Of a DNA stretch of 64,000 bases, positions 32,442 through 41,045 are shown one piece after another. Position numbers and translations under genes: made by a program. Numbering within the stretch: position 1 is the first letter of the stretch; every line of letters begins with the position of its first letter. Origin of the DNA: Glaciecola amylolytica (GTDB taxonomy: Bacteria > Bacteroidota > Bacteroidia > Flavobacteriales_D > Crocinitomicaceae); assembly GCA_003856375.1 (NCBI GenBank), contig CP034120.1, positions 496,001-560,000 on the forward strand, written 5' to 3'. The notes beneath the pieces are model-generated. The model had not been told where the DNA came from and made no database searches. It saw only the letters and a program-made list of their open reading frames with translations.

Positions 32442-33548
32442 ATGGAAGAAATTCAAAAGAGACGAAATAAAAGTATTGCATTTCGACTGGGAAATAATTA
32501 TTTGAGTAAAAAAACTGCTGCGATCCGCCTGGAGGAAAAGCATGGCTATGTGCTGAATGCTGCTCAGAAAAGACAGTTGAAGCGGCTGGAATGGCGTGTT
32601 TATCTGATTGCGGGAATCGTTGGGGCCTGTGCCGTATTGGTGGTTATTTTTCCGTTTCATTTTTCTCATTTGCTGGATGCGCAGCATCTCAATTTTTTCG
32701 GTTATGAATTTGATGCGGAGTTGTATTACATGGCGTATGCTGTTGTGATGATTTTTCCGGAAATCTGGTTGTTGAATATTCTGAATCTGTATGCTGTGCG
32801 CCGGATTTGTGAAATCTACCGGTTTCCGTCTTCCACGAACAAAGATTACAGAGAGCAGGTTGCTTTGCTGACGGAAGCTGGGTTGGAAATGCCAGCAAGG
32901 CACATGCAGCTGCTGGAGATCAATCCGTATATTGGGCTGACGAAGTTTTCGTATTATTCACTTTTGATCGGAACGAAACTGAGAGCGACGCTTTCCAATG
33001 TACTGATGAAGTTTTTGGTAAGACGACTTCTGGGGCGTTATGCATTGAGAATTGTAACGGATTTGTTCGGGATTCCGATTTTCGCTTTCTGGAATGCCTG
33101 GGCAAGCAGGGGAGTGATGAAAGAAACCCGCATGCGAATTGTTTCGAATGCCACGACGACTGATTTTCTGCATGACTTTTCGATCGAAGAGTTGAAGCAG
33201 GTGGAGAGCAAACTGACTCTTTTGGTTCATTTTGTGGCTCAACAGAAACGACAATACAATTTTGCCTTGTATGCTTTTGTGAAGGGTTTATTGGAAAAAG
33301 TTCCGGATTTGAATTTAAAATACACGGATGAAGTGAAGATCGAAGAGTTGTTTGGTTCCGATTCAAACGAAAACCGGCTCGTTGTGCGTTTATTGATTTT
33401 CGGCTTGCTGGTCGACGGAACGTTATCTGTTAAAGAGCGCCTGACAATCCGGAAAGTGGTCAAAGAAGACTGGTTTCCTCTCACGATGGAACAAATGGAT
33501 GCGATTCTGAAATCGTATGTAGAAGGCGAAGGATTGAAGAAGTTCTGA
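32442..33548 (+). CDS. Membrane protein of unknown function
   Basis: The 368-residue protein begins with a basic, helical segment (residues 1-48). Two membrane helices follow (about 52-74 and 90-112), then a hydrophobic re-entrant-like stretch around 190-220 and a helical cytosolic C-terminus. The end of the protein (LLVDGTLSVKERLTIRKVVKEDWFPLTMEQMDAILKSYVEG) looks like the TerB-type helical unit that senses or carries acidic ligands, but conserved acidic residues are sparse. I do not recognise the whole family. A weak -7 box TAATTTTA lies at 32424-32431. Confidence 0.65.
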   Translation: MEEIQKRRNKSIAFRLGNNYLSKKTAAIRLEEKHGYVLNAAQKRQLKRLEWRVYLIAGIVGACAVLVVIFPFHFSHLLDAQHLNFFGYEFDAELYYMAYAVVMIFPEIWLLNILNLYAVRRICEIYRFPSSTNKDYREQVALLTEAGLEMPARHMQLLEINPYIGLTKFSYYSLLIGTKLRATLSNVLMKFLVRRLLGRYALRIVTDLFGIPIFAFWNAWASRGVMKETRMRIVSNATTTDFLHDFSIEELKQVESKLTLLVHFVAQQKRQYNFALYAFVKGLLEKVPDLNLKYTDEVKIEELFGSDSNENRLVVRLLIFGLLVDGTLSVKERLTIRKVVKEDWFPLTMEQMDAILKSYVEGEGLKKF

Positions 33549-33695
33549 AATAAGTTGTAACGTTTCACTTTCATCGGCGTTATACGCGCTAAGAAACAAG
33601 GAAATGAAAACCGGATTGTTCATTAAATCTGAAAGCGTTGTTGTATTTTTCACATGCTTTTTTTAATTTGCAACATCCAAAAACCCACAACAATA

Positions 33696-34646
33696 ATGAA
33701 ACGCAAAACTCTCCTTACGCTTCTTGCGAGTATTCCCTTCTTATCGTTTTCGCAGAATTCTACCTGGGAACCGGAAATGATCTCCATTACCGAAGGTTCG
33801 GCAGAGCATATTATTATGGGTTCGGCCGGAATTCAGGCGGCTCAGTGGGATCAGTTACAACATCCGAAATTCTGGCAGCAGATTATGATTCTTTCTCCGG
33901 ATTCTGTTTTGGTGAATGTGGGCGCTACCAGACAAATTATCGCAAAAATGTCGAATAAAGACTGGCATACGCAAACGGAGATTCAGAAAACGGTGTTTAA
34001 GGACAGTGTGCGGACTTTGTTGGGATTGAATGCCGATGAGCGGATCAATGTGACAACCGGAAAGAACGATTTTTACCGTTTTGACCTGGTATTTGAAAGC
34101 CTTCCGAAAGGAGTTTCTGCTTTTGAGCAGTTTGGAGTAGATCCGTGGTACGCACAATCCATTTTGTTGATCGAAAGTCCGGGAAGAATGCAAAAATCCT
34201 CCGTAGGAGCTTACGGACCTTTCCAATTGATGCCTTCTGTGGCGCGTTCCATGGGATTAACAGTCAATCGTTCGGTGGATGAACGAAAGGATTTCATGCG
34301 TTCTGCTTATGCTGCTTCTCAGCTTTTAAAACGCGTGTGTATTCCATCTGCCCGCCACATTGCGGAAGGAGCAGGATTAACCGTTGACGAACAGGCTATT
34401 TGGTTTCGATTATTAACCATGCACGTATATCATGCCGGAGCAATGAATGTGAAAGCAGTTGTGAATGCCATTGGACAGGTCGCTTCAGGTGAAGAATTGA
34501 TTCAGAAAATGTGGGTAACCAGCGCAGCGAGTTTTGGAAATGCTTCTCAAAATTATTCTCAGCTGGCTTTGGCGGCTCACATTCAGTTAAGTCAAATTAT
34601 CCAACGCAAGGGAAGCCCGGTTTACAATTGCAGTACAGCCTATTGA
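33696..34646 (+). CDS. SLT-domain lytic transglycosylase
   Basis: From the ATG at 33696 the product is 316 residues with a signal peptide (MKRKTLLTLLASIPFLSFSQ). The second half is an SLT (soluble lytic transglycosylase) domain: YAQSILLIESPGRMQKSSVGAYGPFQLMPSVARSMGL carries the likely catalytic Glu of LIES and the GPFQLMP substrate-groove motif, and MHVYHAGAMNVKAVVNAI follows as the Y-x-AG signature variant. It should cleave peptidoglycan glycan strands in the periplasm. The region before the domain (about 20-150) is unrecognised. The upstream in-frame ATG at 33654 would destroy the signal peptide. Confidence 0.87.
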   Translation: MKRKTLLTLLASIPFLSFSQNSTWEPEMISITEGSAEHIIMGSAGIQAAQWDQLQHPKFWQQIMILSPDSVLVNVGATRQIIAKMSNKDWHTQTEIQKTVFKDSVRTLLGLNADERINVTTGKNDFYRFDLVFESLPKGVSAFEQFGVDPWYAQSILLIESPGRMQKSSVGAYGPFQLMPSVARSMGLTVNRSVDERKDFMRSAYAASQLLKRVCIPSARHIAEGAGLTVDEQAIWFRLLTMHVYHAGAMNVKAVVNAIGQVASGEELIQKMWVTSAASFGNASQNYSQLALAAHIQLSQIIQRKGSPVYNCSTAY

Positions 34647-34652
34647 TTTTTA

Positions 34653-35027
34653 CTAAGCTTTCTTGAAAAGAATACTCAGTGAGTTAACGCAATGACGTGT
34701 ATCTTTCGGAGTGAAACGTTCACCTGTAAATACGTGGCCTAAATGTCCTTCGCAATTAGCACAAATGATTTCTACCCGTCTTCCGTCCGGATCGGGAATG
34801 TGTTTCACAGCACCTGCTATTTCATCGTCGAAGGAAGGCCAGCCGCATCCTGAATCAAATTTGTCGGAGCTATTGTATAAGGGAGCTTCACAACGGCGGC
34901 AGACAAACATGCCTTGTTCTGTCCATTTGTTGTATTGACCTGTGAAAGGGTATTCTGTTCCTTTGCGGACGATGATTCGTTCTTCTTCAGGTGTTAGTGG
35001 ATTCCAATCGTTTTTATCTTTTTTCAT
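34653..35027 (-). CDS. msrB: Peptide-methionine (R)-S-oxide reductase
   Basis: This 124-residue protein is complete MsrB. Zinc cysteines are seen in CRRCEAPLY and CANCEGHLGH, the substrate motif in SGCGWPSF, and the catalytic Cys in the C-terminal RHCVNSLSI. It reduces methionine-R-sulfoxide in proteins. No signal peptide is present, so it works in the cytosol. The ATG at 35027 is preferred over an in-frame non-ATG start at 35048. It converges with the SLT gene six bases away. Confidence 0.94.
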   Translation of the reverse strand: MKKDKNDWNPLTPEEERIIVRKGTEYPFTGQYNKWTEQGMFVCRRCEAPLYNSSDKFDSGCGWPSFDDEIAGAVKHIPDPDGRRVEIICANCEGHLGHVFTGERFTPKDTRHCVNSLSILFKKA

Positions 35028-35062
35028 AACCTTTTTTGATAAGTACAAGGTACAAAAAAACA

Positions 35063-35099
35063 GGCAAAAAAAAGAGGTTATCGTTCGTGATAACCTCTT
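35063..35099 (-). terminator. Rho-independent terminator
   Basis: On the minus strand AAGAGGTTATC pairs with GATAACCTCTT around a six-base loop and runs into eight T. It ends the DUF4836 gene, 19 bases after its stop. Confidence 0.9.
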
Positions 35100-35117
35100 A
35101 AAAAGTATTTGGATCTT

Positions 35118-36608
35118 TTACACTCCCATGGAGTCAATTTTACCCATAATTTGTTTTGCGTAGAAATCAGTTGCCTGCTTCAGGATATTCACCTTCTTGT
35201 TCTTCGCTGCAATGACCATTTTTGCTCCGTCACGATTCGCGTTGATGGTTACGTATTGCAGGATTTCGAGCACTTTGGCTTCGTCATCCAATTCCATGCT
35301 TGCAATGTCCATTTTCTCGAATGCAATGAACATGGAGAAGCTGTCTTCCCCGAAATTCTTGACATAAGAAGGTAAGTTCAGTTTCCCTGAATTTTCCTTT
35401 CCGCTTGAAGCATAAATTCCCTTTTTGGTAGATTTAACACGCAATTCACCTAAAGTGTATGTATCACCTTGTTTTGTTCCGAAAACAGAAAACTGCTCAT
35501 CAATCAATTTTTGAAGAATATCACCTTTAGGTCCTAAACCAAGGAAACTGTTGTATTCCAATTGCATTCCCATCGTTGATTTGGCATCTCCGTTGAAAAT
35601 AGCTCCGGTCTGACCTGAGAACAATTTAGAGAATGGGTTTTCACCAAGAGCCAGAAGTGCAAATTTTGCTTCGCCCGGGAAACCTTCCATCATACGTTTC
35701 TTCGCTTCTGGTAAATAAGTACCCAGAAAATCTTCTCCTTTTCTCAAATCGAGGTTCATGGCAATACCCATCCATGGAGTTCCGCCTCCTAATTTGCTTA
35801 CTAGCGTATTTCCGTTTTTGTCTTTAAAGAACAATTTGTCTTTCAGTTCTTCCGAGAAGATGTTTGTTGCTTCAATTGTTGCTTCACCGTTTTTGAAGTT
35901 TGCAACTGTTTTGATGAATGCATTGTCAACCAGATTTTCCAATTCTTCTTTTTTGTCGGAAGGTAATTTTGCCAACTCCGTATTGGAAGTCTTCAATAAG
36001 CGCTCAATGCTGATTCCGGAAACGATATCACCGCTTTGTTTTACGATTCCATCTGCTGTTTCCTCGGAAAGATCTCCCGTTGTCTGTTCGAAAGCTTCTT
36101 TGATTTTTGCTTTCCCGTCGTAATCTCCGTGTTTGCTGATGATGATCAGGATTTTGTTGCGGATTCCGAAAGTTACTTCGTCTTCCTGGTGGAAAGAAAT
36201 ATCGCCTTCTTTTTCCAATGCATATCCCATTTCGCTGATAATGGAAGACAAGCTGTCCTGATTTTTGATATTGATCAATGCATAAACGGTTTCAGGAGTT
36301 GCATCGTGTCCGAAAGGAGCCTCTAATGCATAGTAGATCGGTTTGTCAATTTCCAGACCTTTTTTCCAGTTGCCCAAAACACTTCCCAAAATGGTATTCA
36401 CTTTCGGGATGCTTTTGTAATCGGCATTGGTTAAGAGACTCATGGCGTTGACATGGCCAAAGGCAACGATCTTTTCATTTCCTTCGACTAGTGCTGAGGT
36501 TGCTTCCGCTGCATCGCGTTCTTTCGAATCGGATGAACAAGAGCTGAATAGTAAAATACCACTAAAAGCAAAAATGCTGAATATTAGTGTTTTATTGTAT
36601 TTTTTCAT
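35118..36608 (-). CDS. DUF4836 family lipoprotein
   Basis: The 496-residue product has a lipoprotein signal ending ILLFSSC (Cys24), followed by an acidic spacer. The rest matches DUF4836 in size and style: KIVAFGHVNAMSLLTNADYKSIPKVN, GIDKP-like LEIDKPIYYALEAP, long alternating beta/helix segments, and a C-terminal helix with KQATDFYAKQIMGKID. Members are common in Bacteroidota, probably on the outer membrane, with no defined function. It has its own terminator; its start lies 101 bases from the divergent gene at 36710. Confidence 0.82.
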   Translation of the reverse strand: MKKYNKTLIFSIFAFSGILLFSSCSSDSKERDAAEATSALVEGNEKIVAFGHVNAMSLLTNADYKSIPKVNTILGSVLGNWKKGLEIDKPIYYALEAPFGHDATPETVYALINIKNQDSLSSIISEMGYALEKEGDISFHQEDEVTFGIRNKILIIISKHGDYDGKAKIKEAFEQTTGDLSEETADGIVKQSGDIVSGISIERLLKTSNTELAKLPSDKKEELENLVDNAFIKTVANFKNGEATIEATNIFSEELKDKLFFKDKNGNTLVSKLGGGTPWMGIAMNLDLRKGEDFLGTYLPEAKKRMMEGFPGEAKFALLALGENPFSKLFSGQTGAIFNGDAKSTMGMQLEYNSFLGLGPKGDILQKLIDEQFSVFGTKQGDTYTLGELRVKSTKKGIYASSGKENSGKLNLPSYVKNFGEDSFSMFIAFEKMDIASMELDDEAKVLEILQYVTINANRDGAKMVIAAKNKKVNILKQATDFYAKQIMGKIDSMGV

Positions 36609-36709
36609 AGGTAAATTTTTGTTACAAAATGAGCCTCAAATGTAGACTTTCTTTTTAATTTCGAAGTTCATATTTGCAATTTTTATTCCAAAATTAAAAC
36701 GCTGATTTC

Positions 36710-37276
36710 GTGCATTTTATTGAGCCATATTTTAATTGGAGACATTTATACATCGCTTCTGAAGATTCTCTTTCGCCATTTTACGATCGGGAGTACAGTG
36801 AATTCGAGTTTACGGACCGGATTTACAATTTCCTGATTCATCCTCAATGGGACAATATCGGTTCACGAACGCTGTTTACGAAAATCCTTTTTGTGGATTA
36901 CGAAGAAGGTTATGCGATTATGGAATTCATTGGCGAGTGGAATGACGCGATCGAAAATGATATCATGACTCTGAAACGGAATGTGATTGAGGAAATCATG
37001 GGGCATGGGATCAATAAGTTTATTCTGATTGGTGAGAATGTTCTGAATTATCATTATTCAGATGATTGTTATTACGAAGAATGGTTTGATGAGGTGGAAG
37101 ATGGCTGGATTGCATTGATCAATTTTCACGATCATGTGATCAGTGAATTTGAAAAGGCGCGGGTGGATCATTATTTTGTAATGGGCGGCGATCTGGAAGA
37201 TATTGAATGGAGAGCCAGTACTCCGACTCAGGTTTATGAGCGTGTGGATGAATTGGTGCAGAGAAGGATTGGATAA
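36710..37276 (+). CDS. Acidic cytosolic protein of unknown function
   Basis: The 188-residue protein is rich in Asp, Glu and aromatic residues with no signal peptide or membrane helix. The alternating pattern (LFTKILFVDYEEGYAIMEFIGEW, KFILIGENVLNYHY, DHYFVMGGDLEDIEWRAS) looks like an alpha/beta fold. It resembles conserved hypotheticals of Flavobacteriia, but I cannot name a family. The start is GTG at 36710; a 7-of-8 -7 box (CATATTTG, 36669-36676) lies upstream. Confidence 0.65.
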   Translation: MHFIEPYFNWRHLYIASEDSLSPFYDREYSEFEFTDRIYNFLIHPQWDNIGSRTLFTKILFVDYEEGYAIMEFIGEWNDAIENDIMTLKRNVIEEIMGHGINKFILIGENVLNYHYSDDCYYEEWFDEVEDGWIALINFHDHVISEFEKARVDHYFVMGGDLEDIEWRASTPTQVYERVDELVQRRIG

Positions 37277-37396
37277 TTGGATCCGACACATCGGGAATTA
37301 ATCACAATTCACACTCACTCTTATTTTTATACCGCAAATGCACAAATTGATCGCTCGGCTACCGCACTCGCTTTTCTAAGTAAGATGACTGCTTTA

Positions 37397-37426
37397 AAAG
37401 AAAAAGAGGCACTCGTAAGTGCCTCT
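37397..37426 (-). terminator. Rho-independent terminator
   Basis: AGAGGCACT and AGTGCCTCT form a 9-bp stem with a four-base loop. On the minus strand it is followed by TTTTCTTTT. It ends the 37503-38378 gene, 77 bases after its stop. Confidence 0.82.
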
Positions 37427-37502
37427 GAAAATGTATGTATTTGTGGAAAAAAGAGATGGAATCTCAATTGGTATTCATTCTTGATGTATCAGAATAAAAT
37501 GT

Positions 37503-38378
37503 CTATTTTGAAATGAATACCCTTTTGGCAATCATATTATTGTCTACAGCCACATTTACCATGTAAATTCCGCTGTTTAATTCCTGCTCCAAACGAACCG
37601 AAAGCGAGCTTTCACCGGCACTTACATTTCCGAGATTTTCAGTGAAAACAGATTTACCGTTTAAGTCAACCACATTTACAAATGCGATTCCGTCTACTTT
37701 GCTGTTCAATTGAATGTTCAATGAGTTGGTGTTTGCCTGGTAACCGATGCTTGTTTCCACTTTCGCAGTACTTTCCTTGATTCCGGCTTGTGACCCGAAC
37801 GGATGCTGTGAAGTGCGGATAATGTCTCCGGTATCTCCGTTGTTACTGTTTGTTTGATTGGTTGCCAGATAGAATGTTACCGCTCCTACATTTGTTGCCG
37901 GGGATGTCCAGTTGAAACTCCAGTTTGTTAAAGACGTTCCTGCAGACTTATGTGTTACACGTGTTTTTCCAAGGGCAGAGATTGTTTTGGTATGCGTTGC
38001 ATTTGTAATGGCAAAAGTTCCCGCCATTGCATTGTTTGGGTTTAAAGCAACGATTTCAAATCCGTTTTTAGGATTGGCTGTCGACATGCTCACATTTACC
38101 GTATACGTTGTATTTGGCTCGTATTCCGTAACAGGATTTCCTCCTTCTGTTAATGTTACGTTATTGAATCCTGAACCGCTTTGTACGGATCCGGAATGAC
38201 ATTGCGTGCAATTTGCATCTCCGGGAGCTCCGGTTTTACCACCAACGCTTCCGTTAGCGTTCAGCAGGTGAAAATTCTTTGAGAATTTCTTTACGTTTTG
38301 GATGTTTTCCTTCCCTGAAAAGCTCACAAGAATTCCTGAAGCGAGAAGTAAACCAATAAAAAAGTAGTTTTTTTTCAT
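37503..38378 (-). CDS. Choice-of-anchor V-like CxxCH protein with T9SS sorting domain
   Basis: The 291-residue product has a signal peptide (about 1-21). A heme-c-like CTQCHSG motif lies near residue 57 in the context GKTGAPGDANCTQCH. A Reeler-like beta-sandwich follows (about 70-190, YEPNTTYTVNVSMSTANPKNGFEIVAL ... WSFNWTSPAT), then a T9SS sorting domain (about 210-291, IQLNSKVDGIAFVNVVDLNGKSV ... NSGIYMVNV ... KRVFISK). This architecture is known in Bacteroidota as choice-of-anchor V. It lies downstream of a cytochrome-like gene and the DUF5777/YceI genes, so a surface redox role is plausible. Confidence 0.83.
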   Translation of the reverse strand: MKKNYFFIGLLLASGILVSFSGKENIQNVKKFSKNFHLLNANGSVGGKTGAPGDANCTQCHSGSVQSGSGFNNVTLTEGGNPVTEYEPNTTYTVNVSMSTANPKNGFEIVALNPNNAMAGTFAITNATHTKTISALGKTRVTHKSAGTSLTNWSFNWTSPATNVGAVTFYLATNQTNSNNGDTGDIIRTSQHPFGSQAGIKESTAKVETSIGYQANTNSLNIQLNSKVDGIAFVNVVDLNGKSVFTENLGNVSAGESSLSVRLEQELNSGIYMVNVAVDNNMIAKRVFISK

Positions 38379-38392
38379 AATGTTTTAATTAT

Positions 38393-38485
38393 TCATTTTC
38401 CTTGTTGAATCCAACAGTCAAACGGTTGAATCAAAGAATCTCTAAGGTTGGACCTCTACGAGGCATTCATTGGGGTGTTTCGATA
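38393..38485 (-). pseudogene. Decayed 3' end of a cytochrome-c-like lipoprotein gene
   Basis: Read on the minus strand, this stretch encodes DSLIQPFDCWIQQGK followed by TGA. The intact gene 300 bases upstream ends EDSLIQQFDCWIQQGKMNN. The similarity continues upstream at DNA level (GCCTC-GAGG block, then ACCCCA versus ACTCC), but an in-frame TAG interrupts it, and nothing like the CxxCH part remains. It is a leftover of a tandem duplication of the 38712-39077 gene, or of a recombination that removed the copy between. The 230 bases between remnant and intact gene contain no ORF or hairpin that I can support. Confidence 0.75.
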
Positions 38486-38711
38486 CATCCGGCATTGAAT
38501 TATCTGAAAGAGGAATTTAGCTGACATAATATGAGTTAGTTTTCCTTATTGATAATCTGTTAGTTGTAATCGTATAGTTCCAAATTTAGGGATGTAAGTG
38601 CTGTTTGTTGTTATGAAATTGCCGAGATAAATTATGAATTTCCGAAACCGGTTTCTTTTAACTCTGAAACTTCAATCCATTCAGGATAGATGTCGTGTTA
38701 TTTCCTCATTG

Positions 38712-39077
38712 TTAGTTGTTCATTTTTCCTTGTTGAATCCAGCAATCAAATTGTTGAATCAAAGAATCTTCCAATGCCGGGCCTCCCTGAGGCATTAATT
38801 GAGGAGTTCCGTGCAATGCGTTCAGGATATTTTGTGCATGTTCGGCTATTTCTGCATGGTTCGACAAAACGGGGGTTGTTCCTGCTCCGCTGTCATGACA
38901 ACTTGAACATTTATCATGAATGAAGGGGGCGATCTGTTCACTAAACGAAATTGTGTCCGAACAATTTGCACCGATCATTGGTGCAGGAGCTTTGGCTTTG
39001 GTACATCCGCTTGTGAAAACCAATGAAAGTATGATTGTGCTGCTTAACGTAAGTATGATGAATGTGTTTTTTTTCAT
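38712..39077 (-). CDS. Cytochrome-c-like lipoprotein
   Basis: The 121-residue product has a lipoprotein signal (SLVFTSGC, Cys25). A single heme-c site CSSCH lies at about 57-61 and a possible axial Met in the LMPQGG loop near residue 96. This order matches small monoheme c-type cytochromes. The protein is membrane-anchored and should carry electrons in the periplasm or at the surface. It is fourth in a minus-strand run after the DUF5777, YceI and membrane-protein genes, five bases behind the last. A truncated copy of its 3' end lies downstream. Confidence 0.83.
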   Translation of the reverse strand: MKKNTFIILTLSSTIILSLVFTSGCTKAKAPAPMIGANCSDTISFSEQIAPFIHDKCSSCHDSGAGTTPVLSNHAEIAEHAQNILNALHGTPQLMPQGGPALEDSLIQQFDCWIQQGKMNN

Positions 39078-39082
39078 TGTGC

Positions 39083-39484
39083 TTATTTAATAAAAAGAGG
39101 TTTGAATGTCAGCCACGAAAGTGCAGGGATGAATGTGAAAGGAATGAGATATCCCTTGAAATAATCGATCATTGCCATTGCGTCTTCGTTTTTGAAAACG
39201 GGATCATCCATTTTGAAAACATAAAAAACAAGTGAAAGGGAAACTCCCGAAAGAATCAGATGAATGATAAATGACGCGAGCGATTGATTCTTTATCAAAC
39301 GGTAAACAATTGCTCCGAGAATGCTGACTCCAATGGTAATCATCATTGAAAAGGAGAGGAGTTGAAAATAACCGGAATGTTCCGTGAAGTCAGCGATTTG
39401 AGTGTACATGTACGAATAAACCCACGAAATCAATGACGAAAACAAACCGGCCGTAATCCCTAAGAAAAAAAGTCGTTTGAACAT
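39083..39484 (-). CDS. Four-helix membrane protein of unknown function
   Basis: The 133-residue protein has four membrane helices (about 5-26, 40-62, 70-89 and 110-128). The loop between helices 3 and 4 is polar and acidic (KMDDPVFKNEDAMAM). It has no recognised family motif. It lies 6 bases after the YceI gene and 5 bases before the cytochrome gene, so all three are co-transcribed. Confidence 0.7.
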   Translation of the reverse strand: MFKRLFFLGITAGLFSSLISWVYSYMYTQIADFTEHSGYFQLLSFSMMITIGVSILGAIVYRLIKNQSLASFIIHLILSGVSLSLVFYVFKMDDPVFKNEDAMAMIDYFKGYLIPFTFIPALSWLTFKPLFIK

Positions 39485-39490
39485 AAAAAC

Positions 39491-40030
39491 TTATTTTGAA
39501 GTTACCGGAATGGAGTAAGAAATGTTCATGATATCCGGAACAGCATCGCTTTTGTGTCCTACGCCGTAATCAATGCGGTTTACTGTGAATTTCCCGGAAA
39601 AAGTCAGATCGTTTCCTGATTTGGTAACGGTTGCCGGAATTTTTTTCTCCTTCGTAACTCCTTTCATGGTCAATTTCCCTGTGATCGAATAAGCGTCACC
39701 GGATTTTTCCACTTTCGTTGAAACGAATTTAATGGTCGGGAATTTGGATGCTTCAAACCACTCGGAAGTCTGTGCTTTTTTGTTTTGCATGGAGTTTCCG
39801 GTGTTGATGGAATTCACATCAATGGAGATGTCAAATTTTGAGTTGCTTAAATCGTCCGCATCAAATTTGATTGTTCCCTTTGCCTTTTTGAATTCACCTG
39901 AAGGATCCTTACTCTTAAATGCAATGGTGAAATCTTCCTTGAAAACATAGTCGTTTACGGAGGAAATTGTTACGAATGCCGAGCTTACAAAGATGCATGC
40001 TGCTAAAGCGGGATAAAGTATCTTTTTCAT
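39491..40030 (-). CDS. YceI-family periplasmic lipid-binding protein
   Basis: Starting at the ATG at 40030 the product is 179 residues with a signal peptide (MKKILYPALAACIFVSSAF). A YceI beta-barrel follows: IKFDADDLSNSKFDISIDVNSINTGNSMQNKKAQTSEWFEASKFPTIKFVSTK, then TGKLTMKGVTKEKKIP and FTVNRIDYGVG. The domain is a lipocalin-like pocket for polyisoprenoids or quinones. A second YceI without signal peptide is encoded at 59866-60384. The gene starts 31 bases from a heptamer repeat array. Confidence 0.9.
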   Translation of the reverse strand: MKKILYPALAACIFVSSAFVTISSVNDYVFKEDFTIAFKSKDPSGEFKKAKGTIKFDADDLSNSKFDISIDVNSINTGNSMQNKKAQTSEWFEASKFPTIKFVSTKVEKSGDAYSITGKLTMKGVTKEKKIPATVTKSGNDLTFSGKFTVNRIDYGVGHKSDAVPDIMNISYSIPVTSK

Positions 40031-40060
40031 AATCAAGTGTTTTTAATTGTTAGTATTATT

Positions 40061-40123
40061 ACGAATTACGAATTACGAATTACGAATTACGAATTACGAA
40101 TTACGAATTACGAATTACGAATT
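40061..40123. repeat. Nine-copy heptamer tandem array
   Basis: The unit ACGAATT (AATTCGT on the gene strand) is repeated nine times without error. It fills most of the 100 bases between the DUF5777 stop and the YceI start. Arrays of identical short units change copy number by slippage, so this one may vary between isolates. It contains no visible promoter box. Confidence 0.92.
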
Positions 40124-40130
40124 CATTGTT

Positions 40131-41045
40131 TTACTGTCCGAATTCGAACTTTCTACCGATACAAAAACCGATCCTGAATTGTCCTTTCAGCCAATTTTCA
40201 TAGGTATTGGTAATGAACTGAGATTCTCCGAATCCGCGGGAATTTGTAAGGTAAACCGTGAAGTTATGTCCAAAAGTCAACCATTCAACTGCAAATCCAA
40301 GGCTGTTAAAATTGGTTGCACGCATTCCTTTGTCATGGAAAACCTGATGGTATTCGACCATGATTCCCAGACGTTGCGTAATGGACCAGCGCATCGCTCC
40401 GCCAAGTGCAAACAAAGTGTTTTGATCGTCTGCGGCTACATAATTCCGGTGAACCAAAGTCGGCATCAATGCCAGGCTCACCAGATTCCCAAACTTACGT
40501 GCAATGTTCAGCTGTGCCGAGTAAGAAAAACGGTGTTCTTGTTTCGGGAAGTGTGCAACGGCGTAAATATCCGGCAATGCCTTCATGTAGGTGTAGAACA
40601 TGCTTCCTGTAATAGCCAGTGAAATGGGCATTCCTTTTTTCTTTTGCTGTAAAATGCGGTATTTCCCGAAACCGTCAATCAATGAACGATACGGAGTTCC
40701 GCTTCCTTTGCTTCTTCCGACTCCAACCATCAAATGGTCGGTAATTCCGTATTCAAATCCCAGGCGAATATCACTTGAGTTGTCAAACCCGAACCAGTTT
40801 TGAACGCCTCCGTTTGTCCCTGCGACGTCGCCAAAGCGGTGTTCCACTCTGAATTCCAAAACACCTTTGCGCAAACATTCCACCGAATGCGCACTCACGA
40901 TGCGCGTGGATTGAAAGGTCTGTTCAACCAGATTATCGTCTACCGAAGTTTCTGTTTCTTCCGCCGCGGTAGTGTCCGTTTCCTGTGCGGTAGAATAGTT
41001 TGTAAAGCTCAGGGCAGCACCTATAAAGAGTATTTTATGAATCAT
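40131..41045 (-). CDS. DUF5777 family beta-barrel protein
   Basis: The 304-residue product has a signal peptide (about 1-20, cut after YSTAQ), an acidic Thr/Glu spacer, then the typical DUF5777 opening STRIVSAHSVECLRKGVLEFRVEHRFGD and NWFGFDNSSDIRLGFEYGITDHLMVGVGRSKG. The rest is amphipathic strands up to GQFRIGFCIGRKFEFGQ. The family forms outer-membrane barrels that occur beside YceI, cytochrome c and anchor-V genes in Bacteroidota. It is the first gene of that cluster here. Transport substrate or role is not known. Confidence 0.87.
   Translation of the reverse strand: MIHKILFIGAALSFTNYSTAQETDTTAAEETETSVDDNLVEQTFQSTRIVSAHSVECLRKGVLEFRVEHRFGDVAGTNGGVQNWFGFDNSSDIRLGFEYGITDHLMVGVGRSKGSGTPYRSLIDGFGKYRILQQKKKGMPISLAITGSMFYTYMKALPDIYAVAHFPKQEHRFSYSAQLNIARKFGNLVSLALMPTLVHRNYVAADDQNTLFALGGAMRWSITQRLGIMVEYHQVFHDKGMRATNFNSLGFAVEWLTFGHNFTVYLTNSRGFGESQFITNTYENWLKGQFRIGFCIGRKFEFGQ

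Noticed and set aside
37277-37516. 79-codon plus-strand frame after the acidic protein
   Set aside because: It runs through the terminator of the convergent gene and into that gene's 3' end, with no start signal.
40047-40622. Frame with repeated RITNYEL peptide on the plus strand
   Set aside because: The repeat is translation of the heptamer array, and the remainder is antisense to the DUF5777 gene.
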